Position numbers and translations under genes: made by a program
Notes under the pieces: model-generated
The model's input: the letters and a program-made list of their open reading frames with translations, nothing else
Told to the model about the DNA's origin: nothing
Databases searched by the model: none
Source: Girardinichthys multiradiatus
Lineage: Eukaryota; Chordata; Actinopteri; Cyprinodontiformes; Goodeidae
Assembly: GCF_021462225.1 (NCBI RefSeq)
Contig: NC_061795.1
Coordinates: 3,859,001 to 3,923,000 of the forward strand
Length of the DNA: 64,000 nt
Reading direction: 5' to 3'
In this document: positions 23,313-34,573 of the stretch, piece by piece
Numbering within the stretch: position 1 is the stretch's first letter
How the letters are laid out: every line of letters starts with the position of its first letter

Positions 23313-23374
23313 CCATTGTAGTCTAATTAAGAAAGCTGGGTCATTACCCAGCTTTCTTAATTAGACTACAATGG
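23313..23374. repeat. Perfect palindrome: 29-bp arms, 4-base loop
   Basis: The left arm is 23313-23341 (ccattgtagtctaatt... to ...agctgggt) and the right arm is 23346-23374 (acccagctttc... to ...ctacaatgg). The loop is catt. All 29 pairs match and the match ends abruptly on both sides. Confidence 0.97.
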
Positions 23375-23639
23375 ACTGTTATTACTTAGTTCAACTTCAG
23401 TACCAGTAAAAGCAATATATTATTAGCACCTGAAAATGTGAATTAAAGCTGTTTTGTACCAGTGACTCAGCTTCCCTAGTTAGAATTCAGTGGAATGATG
23501 AGACTATCAATATTATCATCTTCTTTTAGCATAAGATGCTTCATTATTAAGAGTGGCTTGGAACCAATTTCTACCAGTAAACCCGGAAGGATTATTTATT
23601 ATTATTATTACTCCCAAGGATTATTAGTGTCATTTGATT

Positions 23640-23748
23640 TGTTTTTCTGTATCATTGTAATGTTTTTCCTCATGTACAGCGCTTTGAGTGCCTTATTGCT
23701 GAAAAGCGCTATATAAATAAACTTGACTTGACTTGTCTTGTCTTGACT
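23640..23748 (+). repeat. Retroelement 3' tail ending in (TTGAC)n-like iterations
   Basis: It contains cagcgctttgagtgcc, gaaaagcgctatataaat and aaacttgacttgacttg. This 3' end with its short tandem tail is very common in fish genomes on LINE/SINE-type elements. Only the 3' end is recognisable. Confidence 0.65.
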
Positions 23749-25469
23749 AAAGTTTTTTTTTAAATGTAATTCTGTCCCTTTTTGTTTTTCAAACAACTTA
23801 TTTTTGTCATGTTTATGGCTTCTTTGTAGTTGGTTTTCCTGTGTCCGCAACCAGGGATTGTGGGAGTGGTTGTTTTTTTCCTTTCAGTAGATTTGACTTG
23901 GAACCGGACAGCAGTCTCCCCAAGCAACAATCTGCATTAAAAGATAAGAGAATGGCAGCTAGACACGGGCTGGTAGGAGATTCTGATGGTATGATAACTT
24001 GAATATAAATACCACAATTTCATGGTATTTACGCACAAGTTTTAAACAAATAAAATTAAAATAAGATAAGAAACAATCATTCCAACTGCTGCTAAGGTCA
24101 CCACATGTCAGAGTCTAGTTTTCACCTTGCCTGCTGCTAACCTTTCTTCACCACTAAGGGGCACTGGAGCTGGAGGACTGAGAGTGTGACAGGTGCACAT
24201 CGTTGCCTCATCAGCTGGAGGACTATATGAGGTTGGCTCGACAGCACTTCTACACCTGAGTGTTTTGCCCACTGCGGTAGTAACTACCTGGCCGATTTAC
24301 ACGAGATCTTGAAATAATTTTTTGAACAAGTTTTTGACTAATCGCCTGTTTACCTCGTCCTAGGTCTACCAAGCCACGCTCCTTCCTGGAGACTCCATTA
24401 AGGAACTCCTCAAACTAGTGATGTCAAAATGAGGCTTTTTGAAGCATAGAATCATTTTGAACCAAAGTGGTTCACTACCCGAAGGTTCATTCAGTTCCCT
24501 TGGGTGACATCTACTGGCAGTAGTGATTGTTGCATCAAATGAAGCCCTGCGAATGTGACTCACCTCTTGTGTAAATAATAGCACTTATGTATGTATATAT
24601 GCATGTTGTACATATGTATTTTTAGTAACTCATTAAAGATTCTGAGTAATTAACTTATGTTATCGTTTACTTGATGTTTGAAATCTTGACCTAAGCACAA
24701 CATTTAAAGAAAAAAAAACACACATCCCAAATTTTGTAGCATATTTTAAGAGACTATTGTGCAGAAAATAAACTTTTTTGCCATTCTGCTCTTTATAAAG
24801 TAACACAAGAATAACAAGCTAATATTAGATGCTTTATCAGTCAGGCTATCTGCTCAGGTACAGCCTGCAATTAGGTACTTATCAGACATGCTGCTCGTCC
24901 ATAGTTTTAAAACGGTTAAAGGTGGCACTCCTTAAGATTGCAAACCATCACTGTCCTTTGTGCTTTTCACAGCCAGCCAAAACTGTAACTTTTTACATTA
25001 TCTTATTAAAAGCAATTCCAAAACTATAGGAATATTATGATGGAAAATATTTTTCAGTTTTTAATCAGTAACTTTTAACTTGGTATATGTTGATAACTAG
25101 CTCACACCCATTGAATATAGGGGTCTGTTCATGCCAGGAAGTCCTTTGGTCTGGAATAAAAGCAGACTTTATTGTTTTAGTTTGGTGCAGGTTTGCTTTC
25201 ACATTGTATTTTTGCAAGTGAACTATAACTTGTAAACAAAGTCAAGCGTGTGAGGGTTGTGGCTCCCATTGGACAGAATTGACTAGGGTAGGACAGAGCA
25301 CAGACCCAGACAAGAAGGAAAACTCTTGTTCAACGTATCTCGTGCCTTTAGATGACTTTGGTGAAGTTTTTTTTACTTTAACACAGCATTGTTTAGAAGA
25401 CTGCTCAAACCCCCTCTCCTTCATTTTCTCACTAAACATGTTGAACACATCAGTGTGTCTTTTCTAGTA
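23749..25469. other. Intergenic; possible MITE fragment near 24410-24560
   Basis: No gene. About 24415-24560 (agtgatgtcaaaatgagg, gacatctactggcag) resembles short non-autonomous hAT-type repeats of fish; this is weak. Confidence 0.35.
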
Positions 25470-25800
25470 GTTGTGTTATATGTGCATCCGCCCAAATATC
25501 GAAAGGCACAGTGTTTCCTTGTTGCTCCAGGTCTGTCCACGGCTCACCTTTGTTTGTAGCATTTATACATTAGTAGCGTTGGCGACACTAGAGGGCCAAT
25601 TTGTCCCATGATGCCCAGCTCGTTGAATGCAAATATGCGTTTCCTGTAGTTGGGTTGTATCGAGCACAGTTCTCACACCAGAAGTAAACCGCACCAGACT
25701 CCATTTGGAAATGGACTGAGACCACCTCAAAATGGGCCTTGGTCTGGTCGTTTGGAACCCTGGACCATGGGGGCAAAACGAACTCTGGTCTGTTTAAAGC
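25470..25800. repeat. Probable non-autonomous hAT-like repeat
   Basis: It contains ctgagaccacctcaaaa, gggccttggtctggtc and gttctcacaccagaag, a recurrent fish repeat in my memory. No target duplication could be fixed. Confidence 0.35.
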
Positions 25801-25804
25801 AGAC

Positions 25805-26080
25805 CAAACATTTGCTGATCACTTCCATGGCCACAGATATATACCATCAAGCATCTAGACATGGCAACTGCCTTGACAAACATTTGTAAAAAAATGGGTT
25901 CAGTGAAGTCCAGGATATTTAGAGTGATAGGAAGCCACCCATGCAGTAAGTCTAGTCATGAAATTTTCTTGCTACTAAATATACCACTGTCAGCTATTAG
26001 TGCTATTATAACAAAGTGGAAGAGGTTTACTACTCTGACCAGGTTGTGCAAAAAGGCCTTCAGCTGACATTACTTTGAAC
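25805..26080 (+). mobile_element. Tc1-like transposon fragment
   Basis: It contains words of the N-terminal transposase part of another Tc1-like family (ttagtgctattataaca, aaagtggaagaggttt). The frame is broken and neither terminus is present. Confidence 0.4.
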
Positions 26081-26620
26081 TAAAGAACCATTTGTTCCAC
26101 AGGCTCTTGAGATAGTCCCAATGTACTGCTCATGAGATTGTTGATAAATGGTAAACATTCTTAACAAATGATAAAAATGTGAATAAATGTTAGTGTAAAG
26201 TTCTTTATGTCATAATGTAATGGTGTTTGGGTTTCGTTTTGGGTTTTTCCCCGATTCTGATTATGTTGTGTTTCTAGTTGTGTTTTGTATCTTGGTTTTG
26301 ATCAGTGTTATCTAAGTGGTGCCTTAGTTTGTTGCTTAGGTTTAGTTTCTTATGATTCTTGTATTCTGTTTAAAGTGTATTTCAGTTTATGTTCTGCTTT
26401 ATCTGTAAGATGTTCCTTACGTTTGAGTCTGTTCTTGTATTTCTGTTTAGTTCCAGCTTTGTCTTGCTTCCACTCCCTGCCACATTTAGCTTGCAATCAG
26501 CTTCATTCGGTCCGCTTGCACTTTGTCAGTCAGTGTCCGTGCATCATCTGTCATGCCCCATATATACTCCTCATTTCTGTTTTTCATGGCTGATTTATTC
26601 ATCCAGTCTGCTCTGCTGTC

Positions 26621-27873
26621 TGTTAGGATTATGATTATTGATTAATTAATATTCATCAAGAATTGTAATTAAAAATAATAATTTGAGAAAATCAATTTCT
26701 TTCTTTCTTTCTCCTCATTTATGAATCGAAATCAGGGATGTCTTCTGGGGTTGTAATTGTGGCTCAACGCCTTTGATAATTACAACCGTTAAATACTCAG
26801 TAATAATTGATAACTATTACCAGAGAGGTCACTGTTTAATCAACCGTTTCTGCCTAAACATGGGGAACTTTAACCTTATTTTAACTGACAAATCACTCTT
26901 GCACAAAATAAACACAAACGACTTCTCTTTATCTACGTGAATATTTATTAAATCACACCCTGATACAGCTCGCTATTCCGATTCAATAATCTTCACCTAA
27001 TCAAGCATGCAAAATTCTATATTAAAGAGGGCAAAATATCTAACTAAACAAAATAAAAACAGCAGTGAGTGTGTATGAGATCAAACCAGCAGTTATGGCA
27101 GTTATGGCAAAATAAAAAGGGAATATGATTGAACGAAACTTTGGGAGCGACCCTCCCAAAGTGTAACTCAGCGGGACACAGGCGGTCATAAAACCCCCAA
27201 GCAAAGTTGTAAACTCAGTCCACACAAAGGATCATAAACCTTTTTGGCGGCAAACCAGTAAAACATGAAGTTGAAGACAAATAAAATGGTTGATTTTCAC
27301 CATAAGGTTATTATAGCAGTCCAATTTCACAGCTCACCTGCTCTCAGGTGTTCGCACAGTAAAAACACAACTTGCGAGACTCAGCGGCCTCCGAAATTCA
27401 ACAGCAGTCAAGTTTCAAAAAAAGGGTTGCATGCACATACAATTCAGAACACATTAGACTATACGTGGTGATTCTACATCGCACTAAAACCTATCTCTAC
27501 CTTGCTTTGCTATGTTTAATAATGTGTGAAATAACATGTATTGTGTAACTTAGTGGCCTGCTAACAGGCTTCTCTGTGTATATGGCTGTAAGAATTCTGC
27601 CTTACAACAACAAGATATTTGTGTATGTGTAAGATTTCTGCATATGTCTGTAGATAAAGCAATGCTATGAACATTGATCATAAGGCGCCGTCCGCGCTTA
27701 TGCATTTTAACCCTTATATTAACCCTGGTATTTTAAAGGTATGTGTTTGTTTCTGGTGCTAAGCTATCCACTTCTTTGTTAGCTCAACTGCTAACCGGTA
27801 AGAACACGTGCTTGCTGCTAAAGGGATAAAATATTAAATATTAAATAATATTCTCAGATTCATAATTCCAACA
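26621..27873 (+). mobile_element. Long terminal repeat (LTR) of a retroelement, 1253 bp
   Basis: It begins tgttaggattatgatt and ends attccaaca, the TG...CA form of an LTR. One base after its end lies tggcgtccctgggtgggc (27875-27892), which begins TGG as required to pair with a tRNA 3' CCA end. A 5' LTR fragment of the same family (tgtaaggattatgattatt) lies at 53516-53835. No gag, pol or env reading frame follows; after the leader, unrelated repeat begins at about 28440. The type of retroelement (endogenous retrovirus or other LTR element) is not determined. Confidence 0.75.
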
Positions 27874-27874
27874 T

Positions 27875-28415
27875 TGGCGTCCCTGGGTGGGCATTATTAT
27901 GAACAGCTTGCACTGTACATGAATACGAAAGAATAAATCACAACGGCACATTATTGATGTACCAAGTGATTAGCTTAAAACCAGCTGTCACTGGTCACAA
28001 TAGGACTCAAAACATCAGACTTCTAACATCAGATGCCACTGATTATATTTAAGAGAACATTATAACTCGTGACACTCCAGGAGTTCACAATTTCAGACTT
28101 TCGTCAAAATTAATAACTCCAGTATCTCCGTGCTAGTAACAATCAACTCTGCTACATAGGCAAAATTTTAAATGTTCTGACTCAGTCTGGTTTCTTCTGT
28201 GTAAGCAATAACTTGAGACTTGGTTTAACTTCAGTTAACCTCACTGTCCAGACAGTTGCTGCACATCTGTATCCAGAGGCTGTGTTTTGTGTACAACCAC
28301 AATTTGAAACTGAATTAACTTTGCAGTTAATTTTAGTATCTGACCTAATTTTGATGCATGTATCCATTCAGGAACTTTATAGTTAGTTTTATGGTTTGAA
28401 AGAACAGGATTTTTG
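27875..28415 (+). mobile_element. Primer binding site and leader of the LTR element
   Basis: The 18-base primer binding site is followed by about 520 bp that are collinear with 21020-21670. No ORF is conserved between the two. The element is broken off here, so this is a relic without coding parts. Confidence 0.65.
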
Positions 28416-28439
28416 CCAGATTAAATCCCAAATTTAGCT

Positions 28440-29930
28440 CTGTCGGTGTATCTTTGTCAGCTTTTCGGGGATGGGGCTAATCTGTGGGGGTGTGTCCCTG
28501 TAGGGAGAGGATTCATTGCGTTTGGGTTCAGGGGCATGTGTCCGATATCTGTGTCCTGATAGGGAATGGCCCTGTGGGAAGATTGATGTCGGGGTTCATG
28601 GGGGGTGGGGGGCTCATGGGGCTGAGATTGGAATTCATTGGTGGGTCGGGACTGTTTCATCCTGTGGCTGCTCTGGTTGGACCAGGTAGACCCCTCTTTT
28701 GTAAATGGCCCCCTCTCCAGATGGGGATGGAGGTCGTTGGGGACTGGGGTTGAGGCAGAGGGCTGGGGGCCGGGGTCTTGGCCAGGGTTGCTCGGTTTCA
28801 GGTGGTGCCGGCACCAGTCTGGGCTGGTGCTGGGGTGGTCTGCCTGTCTCCAGGGAAAGGGACCACCTCCTGGGTCCGGGGACTGGTTGCTTCTATGGGG
28901 TATCGGCACCTAGGTCTGGGAGTATAGAGTATGTATGGGGAATGTGAGTGAGTGTGCAACGTCCATTGTTGTGTGTCTTAAATTGGGTGCGTAGGTGTGT
29001 GTTTTTATGTGGGAATGTGTGATTTAACTATGTGTGCCTGCTTTTGTGTCAGTTTAGGTCTTGAGCTGCTCCCTCTCCTGGATCAGTTTAGGCCCCCCCG
29101 CCACACTCCCTGCCGGTGGCTGGTGTCTCTGCCCATTGGTGTACTTGTGGTTCTCAGTGTCTGGGGCTGGTTGCTATGGTGTGTGCTGGCACACTCCCAG
29201 TATCCCGGTCGGGTCTCTGGGTCCATGCCTGGATCCGCTCTGGCATAGACAGCTGCCGATGGGCCTGTGGGCTTGTGCACTCTGGCTGCTGGGTGGTTCC
29301 CCTGGAACTCTCCCCTGCTCTTCTCTGGGGGATTGCGGTAGTCCCGGTGGTCGTTCTCCTGGGGTTTCCGTTCTCTTGGGGGCCTTTGGATGTCTGTGGC
29401 TCGGCTCTCCTCCATGTCTGTCTCAAGTCCAGGGGGTCAAGTCTGTGGCTCCTCACACCTGCTATTGCATATTTTTATGGATAAGCCTGGTTTACATAAG
29501 CGCACTCACACTCAAACCCACAGGTGTTTAGATTCAGGTCTTAACAGACACACAAATGTTCTATATTGAGCTGCAGTTATGTAATCTTGCATTCATTAGT
29601 ACCGTGCACTTTTTGGTAACAATACTGTTATTATATATGTTTCTGCAGGTGTAGAAGCAAGCAGGCTGTTGTCTTGTTATCTCTTTGTCTTTCTTTCTCT
29701 CCTCCATTCTTTTCTCCTCTCCGTTTTTTCTTTTTGCCCCACCTCTCTCTTTCTGTCTTGCTCCTTATTTTTTGTCCTTTTAATTTCCGTCTCCGTATCC
29801 ATAACAATTGAAATAACCCTAAAGCAACTTCTAATAAGGTTTCTTATCTATAAATATCAAGCAGAGCATTAAAGCATTGGCTGTAATGCTCCACTTGTGA
29901 AAGTAAATCTGTTGGGCTTCTTCCTGGCAG
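28440..29930 (+). repeat. GT-rich to pyrimidine-rich interspersed repeat, copy 1
   Basis: It is G/T-rich at 28440-29500 and strongly pyrimidine-rich at about 29680-29790. The reverse complement of 60200-60720 matches about 28980-29450 (ccctctcctggatca, ggcctttggatgtctgt). The reverse complement of 57390-57612 matches about 29655-29930 (tctgttgggg-like end, cttgtgaaagta). The overlapping ORFs on both strands (up to 156 codons) arise from this stop-poor composition and share no family. It may be part of an old LINE; the class is open. Confidence 0.7.
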
Positions 29931-29994
29931 TCAGACAACAATTCTGAGTGCTACTCTGCCAGACAGGACACGGTTAAAAGAAAAAACAAAAAAA

Positions 29995-30135
29995 ATATCC
30001 AATGGTCAGATGCTGATATCATCGTAGCCCTGCCCCCTTAGAACAGGAAGTAAAATGGATGGTCCATATTGGATCCCCTTCACCTAATCAACATGAAACC
30101 ATCCCCAGACACAGATACATGATGGTCTAAGTTGT
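29995..30135 (+). repeat. Fragment of the 'GGCCCGAGCAG' repeat family
   Basis: It corresponds to about 725-870 of copy A: atgctgatatcatcg, gccccc, gaacaggaagt, cacctaatcaacatgaaac and agatacatgatggtctaa. Confidence 0.75.
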
Positions 30136-30169
30136 TCTCTACTACTACTTCATGAGTGAATGAGTGAGT

Positions 30170-30505
30170 TATGGATTAGTTTGATTAATAATATGGTAAA
30201 CGGCCTGAACCTGTATAGGGCTTTATCAAGTCCACTTTACATTACAAACTGTCATTCACCCAATCTTGCACACACACTGACAGCGGTAAGCTACCAGGTA
30301 GCCACAGCTGCCCTGGGGGAGACTGACAGAAGTGAGGTTGGCATACAACCGGTTCCACCTAGACCTCTGACCACCATCAATAGACACATCAGGTGAAGGG
30401 TCTTGCCCAAGGACACAACAACTGAGACAGACAGAGCGGGAGTTCAAACCGGCAACCCACAGGTTACAGGACAAACTCCTATACCATGTGAGCCTCAGCC
30501 CCCCA
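30170..30505 (+). repeat. Teleost interspersed repeat (SINE/MITE-like)
   Basis: It carries the order tatagggctttatcaag, tacattacaaactgtcattcacc, ctgccctgggggagac, ggtcttgcccaaggacac and gagttcaaaccggcaa. This is a familiar fish repeat. The small ORFs through it are spurious. Confidence 0.6.
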
Positions 30506-31759
30506 TTACTTAATACTTTGATTTAAGCGGTAAGCTGGGTTTGTTTACTTTTAGAGCTTGGGTGGCATGTCTTTATTTCTAATGGAGATAGAAATTGATT
30601 AACTCCTGGGCTTTTTTAACTGTATAATAATTTACCGTTCAACGGCAAAAGGAAGATAATTTCAGTCACATTAATTATTAGATGGTTTAATCAGCGGTGA
30701 AATACATGCAAAAGATTTACCTTTTAAATTATACAGAAGTGTGATTTAAAATGGAATGGCATCAAAGCAAGGTCAAACACCATAGCGATAGTAATCATTT
30801 GGTCTCAGATCCATATTTTTACAATACCTTATGTTCTTTTCACCTGAAATAAGGGGCCCACCCCAACTCCTAAAAATCCCCCCATACCACAATTTAAAAC
30901 CAAAGACCATGGTGACAATCCGAATGAGATCAAAATAGATCACTCAGTGCTTCAGCATACCAGCGGATTAGTATAAAGTGTTTGTGCTTATATACCATGG
31001 TTTTAATGACACGTGGTGCAGTGCATTATGGCCAAACTTTACTACTTTTGTCTCATGTTTTCAAAGCACATTTTTTCAGAAGTCTTGTGGTTTAATCAGG
31101 TGAAGCATTGCCAACCTAAGTTGTGCTGATATTGTCTTAGCAAGAACAGGCTTTCTTCTAGTAAGCCTTTTTAAACAAGCCATACTTGTTCAGTCTTTTC
31201 TGATTGTCCTGTCATGAACTATAAAACTTAATATGTCGAGCAAGGCCTTTAGAATCCAAGATGTAATTATTAGGTTTGCTATAATTACTCTGAGGATTGT
31301 GCAGTCTGATGTTGTGGTCAGCTTGCTGGAACATCTAACCCAGTCAAGATTGGACACTGTAAATGTAGTATAAGTATAAAAGTTTTCCACTTATGAAAAA
31401 TCTTTGTCAGTGTAGGACAATAGGCTATATTTTTTTTGTAAATGGCCTTATAACCCTTTCCAGATAATTGGACAGAAACAATTGCTTCTCTAACGTTACT
31501 GTGGATTTCTTTCTATCTTGGTACCTGGAGCACGACTGCATGCTCCAGACCAGCAACTGACAAAACATGCTATTTTAGAGGTAGTCACACGGGCTGAAAT
31601 TCATATACGTTTGATTAGCAGCAACTTGCTGATTTCTTTTTTCTTAAATCCAACAGAACCATTGAGGATGTGCTTAGTTTTCCCCATTACTGTATTAATT
31701 GTCTGGTCTTCTGATTACATGTAAGAACTTTGTGTTTACAAAATGTGTATTTTTGTGTT
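30506..31759. other. Intergenic, nothing recognised
   Basis: AT-rich unique-looking sequence without ORFs above 70 codons or clear repeat signatures. Confidence 0.5.
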
Positions 31760-31965
31760 ATTTATACTCGTACTCGTACTCGTCGTCTTCCGCTTATCCG
31801 GGACCGGGTCGCAGGGGCAGCAGACTCAACAGAGACGCCCAGACGTCCCTCTCTCCAGACATCTCCTCCAGTTCCTCCAGGGGGAGTCCAAGGCGTTCCC
31901 AGGCCAGCCGAGAGACATAGTCCCTCCAGCGTGTCCTGGGCCGTCTCTCGGTGGGACGTGTTATT
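31760..31965 (-). mobile_element. 3' end of a non-LTR retrotransposon (LINE)
   Basis: Read on the - strand it encodes the end of a reverse-transcriptase polyprotein (WRDYVSRLAWE-like, SGERDVWASLLSLLP-like). It ends in a short tandem tail (tactcgtactcg on the + strand). The same end, longer, is at 49590-50225. It is 5'-truncated, as is usual for LINEs. Confidence 0.8.
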
Positions 31966-33300
31966 TATACTAACCAGCACAAATAAGACATAAATAACAA
32001 ATCAGAAATTTTTGTAGAAGAAACTTGAAATCTAAAGATTTTCTGTCTGAATAAATATAAACAAAGAAAGAAATAACATATTTTACACGTCAAACACACA
32101 TAGCTAAACTATTATTCTGTCTATTGGTTTATAATAATAAAACAAAATATTTTGATAAGGATAGAAATTTTATTTTATCCTTAAGAACTAATTATTCAAC
32201 TTTATATATACACGGGTCTTTTTATTCAGAGCAATATTGAGATTTGATTAAAATAAAGTCTATAAAGGTTTGATAGTTATGGTAACAAAGTGGTAAATAA
32301 TTGTTACTAATTTGTTACCTTTGATTGTTTGTAAGAGCTGTGTAACATTAAATGCAGTAATTGTTAGTTTTATATTGTAGCTTTTCAAAACTAACCTTTA
32401 ACTTGACCCATGTTTCCATTTCATGGAACACAACTACCAGATCAAACATGTACGCAAGAGAAATCTCAGCAATGACCACATAAAACACCATCTACGTTTT
32501 GCCCACTTTGACCTGGCCCAATGCTAAACACAGTTAAATTCAGTAAATTAGAATATATGTTTCGATGATGCTCATTTGTTAGATTAAAACTATTTTTAAA
32601 AAAATAACTACATTAAGGCAAGTATTAAACATACTTTTCATTAAGCCCACGTCGGATCTGATGTAAAATTCTAATACTAAATATGGTGTTTTCTTTAGGT
32701 GTAAGCTGAAGATTATCATAATTTACAGTAATAAAGACTTGAAAACATGGGCTTCTGTGTAATTAATCTATATAATGGGTTTCAGTTATAGGACTGAGTT
32801 ACTGAAACAAATTAACTTTTCAATTATCTTTTTTTTATTTTGGCTTGTCCCTTTCAGGGGTCTCCACTGTGAGTCATCTGTCTTCATCTAACCGTATCTT
32901 CTGCAAATGAATTTTTCAATAATATCCAAATTTCTTGAATATGACAATATACAAAATGACTGGAAATTATAATAATATTTTTTAATGGTAAGGTGTGGGG
33001 ATGTGTTTAACAACTATATCAGTTATTCTGAGTTACTGAAACAACAGTAATTTGCTTAATAAGTGTTTGTAAATGTTTCATTGTTTATAAAGTAGTGCTG
33101 TTCACTCTGTCTGTTCTCTTCCCTGTTTAAATTTGATTGAAAAGTTAACCGTTCTTAACTTCTTTGGCATTATTTATTTATTTATGTTATTACATGCTTT
33201 CCTTTGTTGTGCTAAAAGTATGTTTGTTGCCAATCAACTAACGCTGCCAGTTGTCTTTGTGTGTCAGTGGATTATATGAGGTAATGGTAACGCCCTAAAA
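31966..33300. other. Intergenic, nothing recognised
   Basis: Very AT-rich, with short ORFs only. It lies directly upstream of the EIF4G2 promoter. Confidence 0.5.
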
Positions 33301-33309
33301 ATATTTCTT

Positions 33310-33420
33310 TAATGTGATTGGTCAGCACTTACATGGCAACAAAATAAGTGACCAATAGGAGCTGAAGTCTCTCTGCCCCCCTCATAAGGCTGCGAGCTCG
33401 TTTCTAGTAGGCTAACGCAA
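33310..33420 (+). promoter_or_regulatory. EIF4G2 promoter region
   Basis: Two CCAAT-type boxes lie here: an inverted gattggtca near 33317 and a direct gaccaatagg near 33351. They sit just 5' of a less AT-rich stretch and a plausible first exon with a GT donor at 33588. No TATA box is evident. The start site, probably about 33400-33430, is inferred. Confidence 0.55.
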
Positions 33421-33587
33421 ACAAACCAGGCAGAGATACAGGGTCGAAGTGTGTGTTTTTGTGGATATTTTTCGACTTTGACGCTCTCCTGGCATTCGGC
33501 TGTAAAACTCGCTTTTCTTATAGAACCACTCTTATTTCTTCTTTGGTACGCAAACAACAAAACAAAACTGAAGTTGGTTTGGTGAAG
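33421..33587 (+). other. EIF4G2: EIF4G2 5' UTR exon 1 (predicted)
   Basis: The exon ends at ggtgaag with donor gtaagg (33588). The next acceptor, ttcctcag, opens exon 2 at 34503, whose 5' part (34503-34570) is also untranslated. The 5' boundary is a guess from the promoter motifs. Confidence 0.5.
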
Positions 33588-34570
33588 GTAAGGCAGATTT
33601 AGGTCCCTTTACAAAACCGCACCGGCTTATCCAAAATGGCTTCTGAAAGCTAGCAAGCACAGAGCATCAGCTCGAGTTAAGCTAACTAGCGGATATTAGC
33701 TTGAAAACCGGCTGGTAGCCTAGCCGAGCGAGGGGTCGGCTGATTTATATTCTAGTAGAAAATGGCGTCGTAGCCTAGTTACAGTGAGTTTTATTTACGT
33801 ATAATACATGCATGCAAGTATCATTTCACTATTTGCATATCATAAGTTTAATAAAATGTGCTCTGCCAAAATTGTTGGTGCAGATGATTTGAAGTGGATT
33901 ATTCAGACCCATGCGTTAATTTTCACACCAGTGACGGGATGACATTAAAACACCGGTTGAGTGGAAAGCATCCGCGGCAGTCCATGCAGCCCAGCCCCGA
34001 GCCTCTGCACCAAACATAACGTTAACGTCGGCTCTGCTGGTCCTGTATGGCATCCATAATGACGAGCCATTAAAATCTGACCACAACACTAAGATCATCA
34101 GATCATGTTGATTTGCTGCTGTTGCATGCCCTGCTGCCTCAGCCGCTTATACATTTAACGTCACCGCCATTCTGCTAGTGTCGTGACAGAGCTAATTTAT
34201 GGATTCAGCAATGTGTGTTAGCTGGTAGCATTAGCCGGTTAGCTGACGCAGCTTCTTCTTTGTTATCGACCAAAGGACCTATTCACGCTCATGCGGTTTG
34301 GCTCCTCCAATTCTTTGTGTTGTTGTTAGACCGGTGAGTAAGACATGAATACACGTTGTTCATGTACAACATCGTATAATTCATAATACTGGTTTTAAAA
34401 CCTTTTGTTTGATAACACTGCTTGTACACTCTGTGAATATCATTTAAAATTAAATTTTCATTCATGACGATACTGATAGCATTTTTTTCCTTTCTTCCTC
34501 AGCCCCGTTTTCCCCATCCCCTCCTATTATTCTTATTCTTTTGAGTATTCTTCATTGTCAAGCCGCCAAA

Positions 34571-34573
34571 GTG
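34571..34573 (+). promoter_or_regulatory. EIF4G2: GUG translation start of EIF4G2
   Basis: The protein homologous to the known N-terminus (ESVIAEGGASRF) is preceded in frame by GTG, not ATG. The context ccaaaGTGg has A at -3 and G at +4. No in-frame ATG precedes it in exon 2. Mammalian DAP5 is known to start at GUG, so the feature is conserved. Confidence 0.9.

Noticed and set aside
23329..23358. The palindrome contains a 13-base word equal to part of a common recombination cloning site (acccagctttctt).
   Set aside because: Only 13 bases match, the rest differs, and the flanks are ordinary genome. I treat it as coincidence, not vector contamination.
28457..29531. Overlapping ORFs of 80-156 codons on both strands.
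   Set aside because: They follow from the GT-rich, stop-poor composition of a repeat that recurs at 60200-60720 with different frames.
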